This document shows, in pieces, positions 62,183-64,000 of a DNA stretch of 64,000 bases; within the stretch, counting starts at the first letter, position 1, and each line of letters starts with the position of its first letter. Origin of the DNA: Ifrita kowaldi (lineage: Eukaryota; Chordata; Aves; Passeriformes; Cinclosomatidae); contig VZRS01005498.1 in assembly GCA_013398055.1 (NCBI GenBank), forward strand, positions 124,001 through 188,000. The letters run 5' to 3'. Under the pieces are notes generated by a model. That model saw nothing but the letters and a program-made list of their open reading frames with translations, did no database searches and was not told the origin of the DNA. Made by a program: the position numbers and the translations under genes.

Positions 62183-63946
62183 GTATAAAGAACTTCTTTA
62201 AAAAAAAAAATTAAAGGGAAAACGTGATTTGATAATACTGAATATGGCACTGGAGTTTGCAATGAGATGGGAAAAATTAAAATGCAGTAAAAGTCAGCCA
62301 AATGGCTTGTAAATTTTGGAAGACAGTCACAGCCTAACGTTGTGTGCATCTCCCAGTCAGGTGCCAGGATGAGCAACTCTTCTAGAGGCTGATAAGTGTT
62401 TAGGTCTGGCTGGCATGATTGGAAAGCACGAACTGGCAAATAAATAGGAGTTCTATTTCTTCGCTGCTTGAAGTCTGTCTAGCTCCTATGTCTAGGGATT
62501 TAATTACTAGGACTTGCTAACTACCATACTGGAAGCAGTTAATTTGAAAAAAAAAAAAAAAATAAAGCAGGAGCCAGAGATGCTGATGAAATCAGACCTG
62601 AGAAACAGTCTTCAAAATAGTTGCCCCAGAAACACCACCACTAATTACTACTGAAGGTGGGGTTGCCTGAAAGGGATATAATTGTTATACTTCTTCTCAT
62701 TGTTCATGTATAGGCAGAAAAATCACAGTTTCTATGTGTCTAGAGTATTTTAGTACATCATAGAGCCAGGCTTTGGTCTTTCCACCTACTGTGAGGCTCT
62801 GACTGTTGAAGAAGCAGCATGAACTGTACCAGGAGGGCCAATACTTATCAGCAGACCCTTGGTGGCTCTGGATGTCGCCTGTGCCTTTGAAGAGGAGGAC
62901 CTGCCTTTTACTTCTCTTGGCAGTTTGTTTAAAACACTCCAAACAACACATCATATTCTGCTTTTTCAAATCTGTTTGCTACTTCAGTGTGTGACTCATT
63001 TTGTGTGCCCTGTAGAAGACTTTGGTAGATATTTTTTTCTTGGAATTTGTCTGTGGAATATTGTGGAAGTATTTGTCTTTCTATCCTCAAAAAGGATGTT
63101 ATTTTTCCATCTTTTGTACGTGACTGTGTTGATGCAACGTATTTATGATGCAATACCCACCCAGAGAATTGTTGGAGATCCCTTTGGGAGTTGCAGAGAT
63201 ATGGGCCTGGAAGCAGCACGCAAATCAGATTTGAAAGCCACAAAGAAACCTGTCTTATGGACCTGTAATGGAAAGTTATTCCCAACAGCTTAAGCAGGAA
63301 ACGTCAGAAAGAGGAAAGAAAAAGGAAGCAGATGTGCAGGAGAGAGAGACTAGTGTAGTCTGATGGGAAAAGCAGGAGTAATAAAGGAAAAAGGGCTGAT
63401 TTGTTGCTGTAGAAGTTGAGAAGGTGGTGAGAGGAAGATATTCCTAGGAACTAAAAGGGGGATTTTTTTCCGATGGTGCTGAGAAGTGCATGCTCTTGTG
63501 CAGAAGACAGTTTGGTTTTTGAGGTGCCTGGTAGCTTTTCAAGAAATGAATGTTCAACAGCTACAGCACCCCATCTTTGCTTGTATTCATCTCTTCTAAT
63601 GAGCTCCTTGGGATGAAGACATCTGGATGGGATGAAAATACTGACAGCTCTGGCAATGGCAAATTAGAAATCATGAAGGGAAAAAGCACAGCAAGTAAAC
63701 CCTTAAAATATGTTCTTCATGAATGCTCTTTAAAGATGTCTGACTGCTTTTGCTGAGAGTTGGATTAAATCTGAGTTTAAATGGGAGATTGGTTCCTGTT
63801 TAAGAACAAGGGAATGTGTCTGTTCATTCTCATCTGGTTCACCTGATTGAATGTTTTCACATTCATCTCCAGACAAAAATTTCTGCATAGGTGTTTGCCC
63901 ATGAGCTCTCACATGGCCTGTGTTCAGAACATTTCTTCTCTCTCAA

Positions 63947-64000
63947 GATCTTGGAAGACATGGAGAAAGTGAATGTGGACAAGGCTGAAATACTTGAAAA
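63947..64000 (+). CDS. TRIM66: Possible further TRIM66 exon, cut by window end
   Basis: After TTCTTCTCTCTCAAG the sequence reads ILEDMEKVNVDKAEILE in phase 0, which would fit after exon 10. I do not recognise it from mammalian TRIM66, so it is tentative. Confidence 0.25.

Overview
This is a stretch of vertebrate nuclear genome, almost certainly a bird. It has split genes with GT-AG introns, avian-style CR1 LINE fragments, no mammalian SINEs, and a conserved neighbourhood that matches human chromosome 11p15 (DENND2B/ST5, RPL27A, TRIM66). There are no bacterial features. Three known genes lie in a row on the + strand. The 3' part of DENND2B occupies about 1.4-29.6 kb (nine coding exons, DENN and dDENN domains). 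RPL27A occupies 31.3-34.07 kb (five exons, complete, with two H/ACA snoRNAs of the SNORA3 type in its introns). The 5' part of TRIM66 runs from 37.5 kb past the right edge (RING, two B-boxes, coiled coil, and a Q/P-rich linker; the PHD finger and bromodomain lie beyond the window).

Reading the minus strand by hand, I found what looks like a further, unrecognised multi-exon gene lying entirely antisense to DENND2B. About eighteen blocks, each flanked by AG and GT and each open in one frame, can be chained from about 30.36 kb down to 10.65 kb with compatible splice phases at every junction. The chain gives a conceptual protein of about 758 codons with one internal TGA. It begins near the CpG-rich RPL27A promoter, so the two genes may share a bidirectional promoter. 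One of its exons lies inside the DENND2B 3'UTR. I could not name the family; the protein looks alpha-helical and leucine-rich. Several splice donors are weak and the TGA breaks the frame, so it may be an old gene in decay.

A second, less complete antisense candidate lies in the TRIM66 introns. Its three 3'-terminal exons (44.14-43.45 kb) are phase-compatible, end in a stop and are followed by an AATAAA. Further possible exons lie at 46.5, 47.6 and 51.1 kb.

The remainder is intronic and intergenic DNA. It contains three CR1 fragments, a 270-bp (TTCTCC)n array that ends at an N, a 49-base T run, a perfect 90-bp tandem duplication, an AT/GT microsatellite and a poly-G run ending at an N. All gene names rest on recognising the protein sequences and the gene order. 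No database search was possible.
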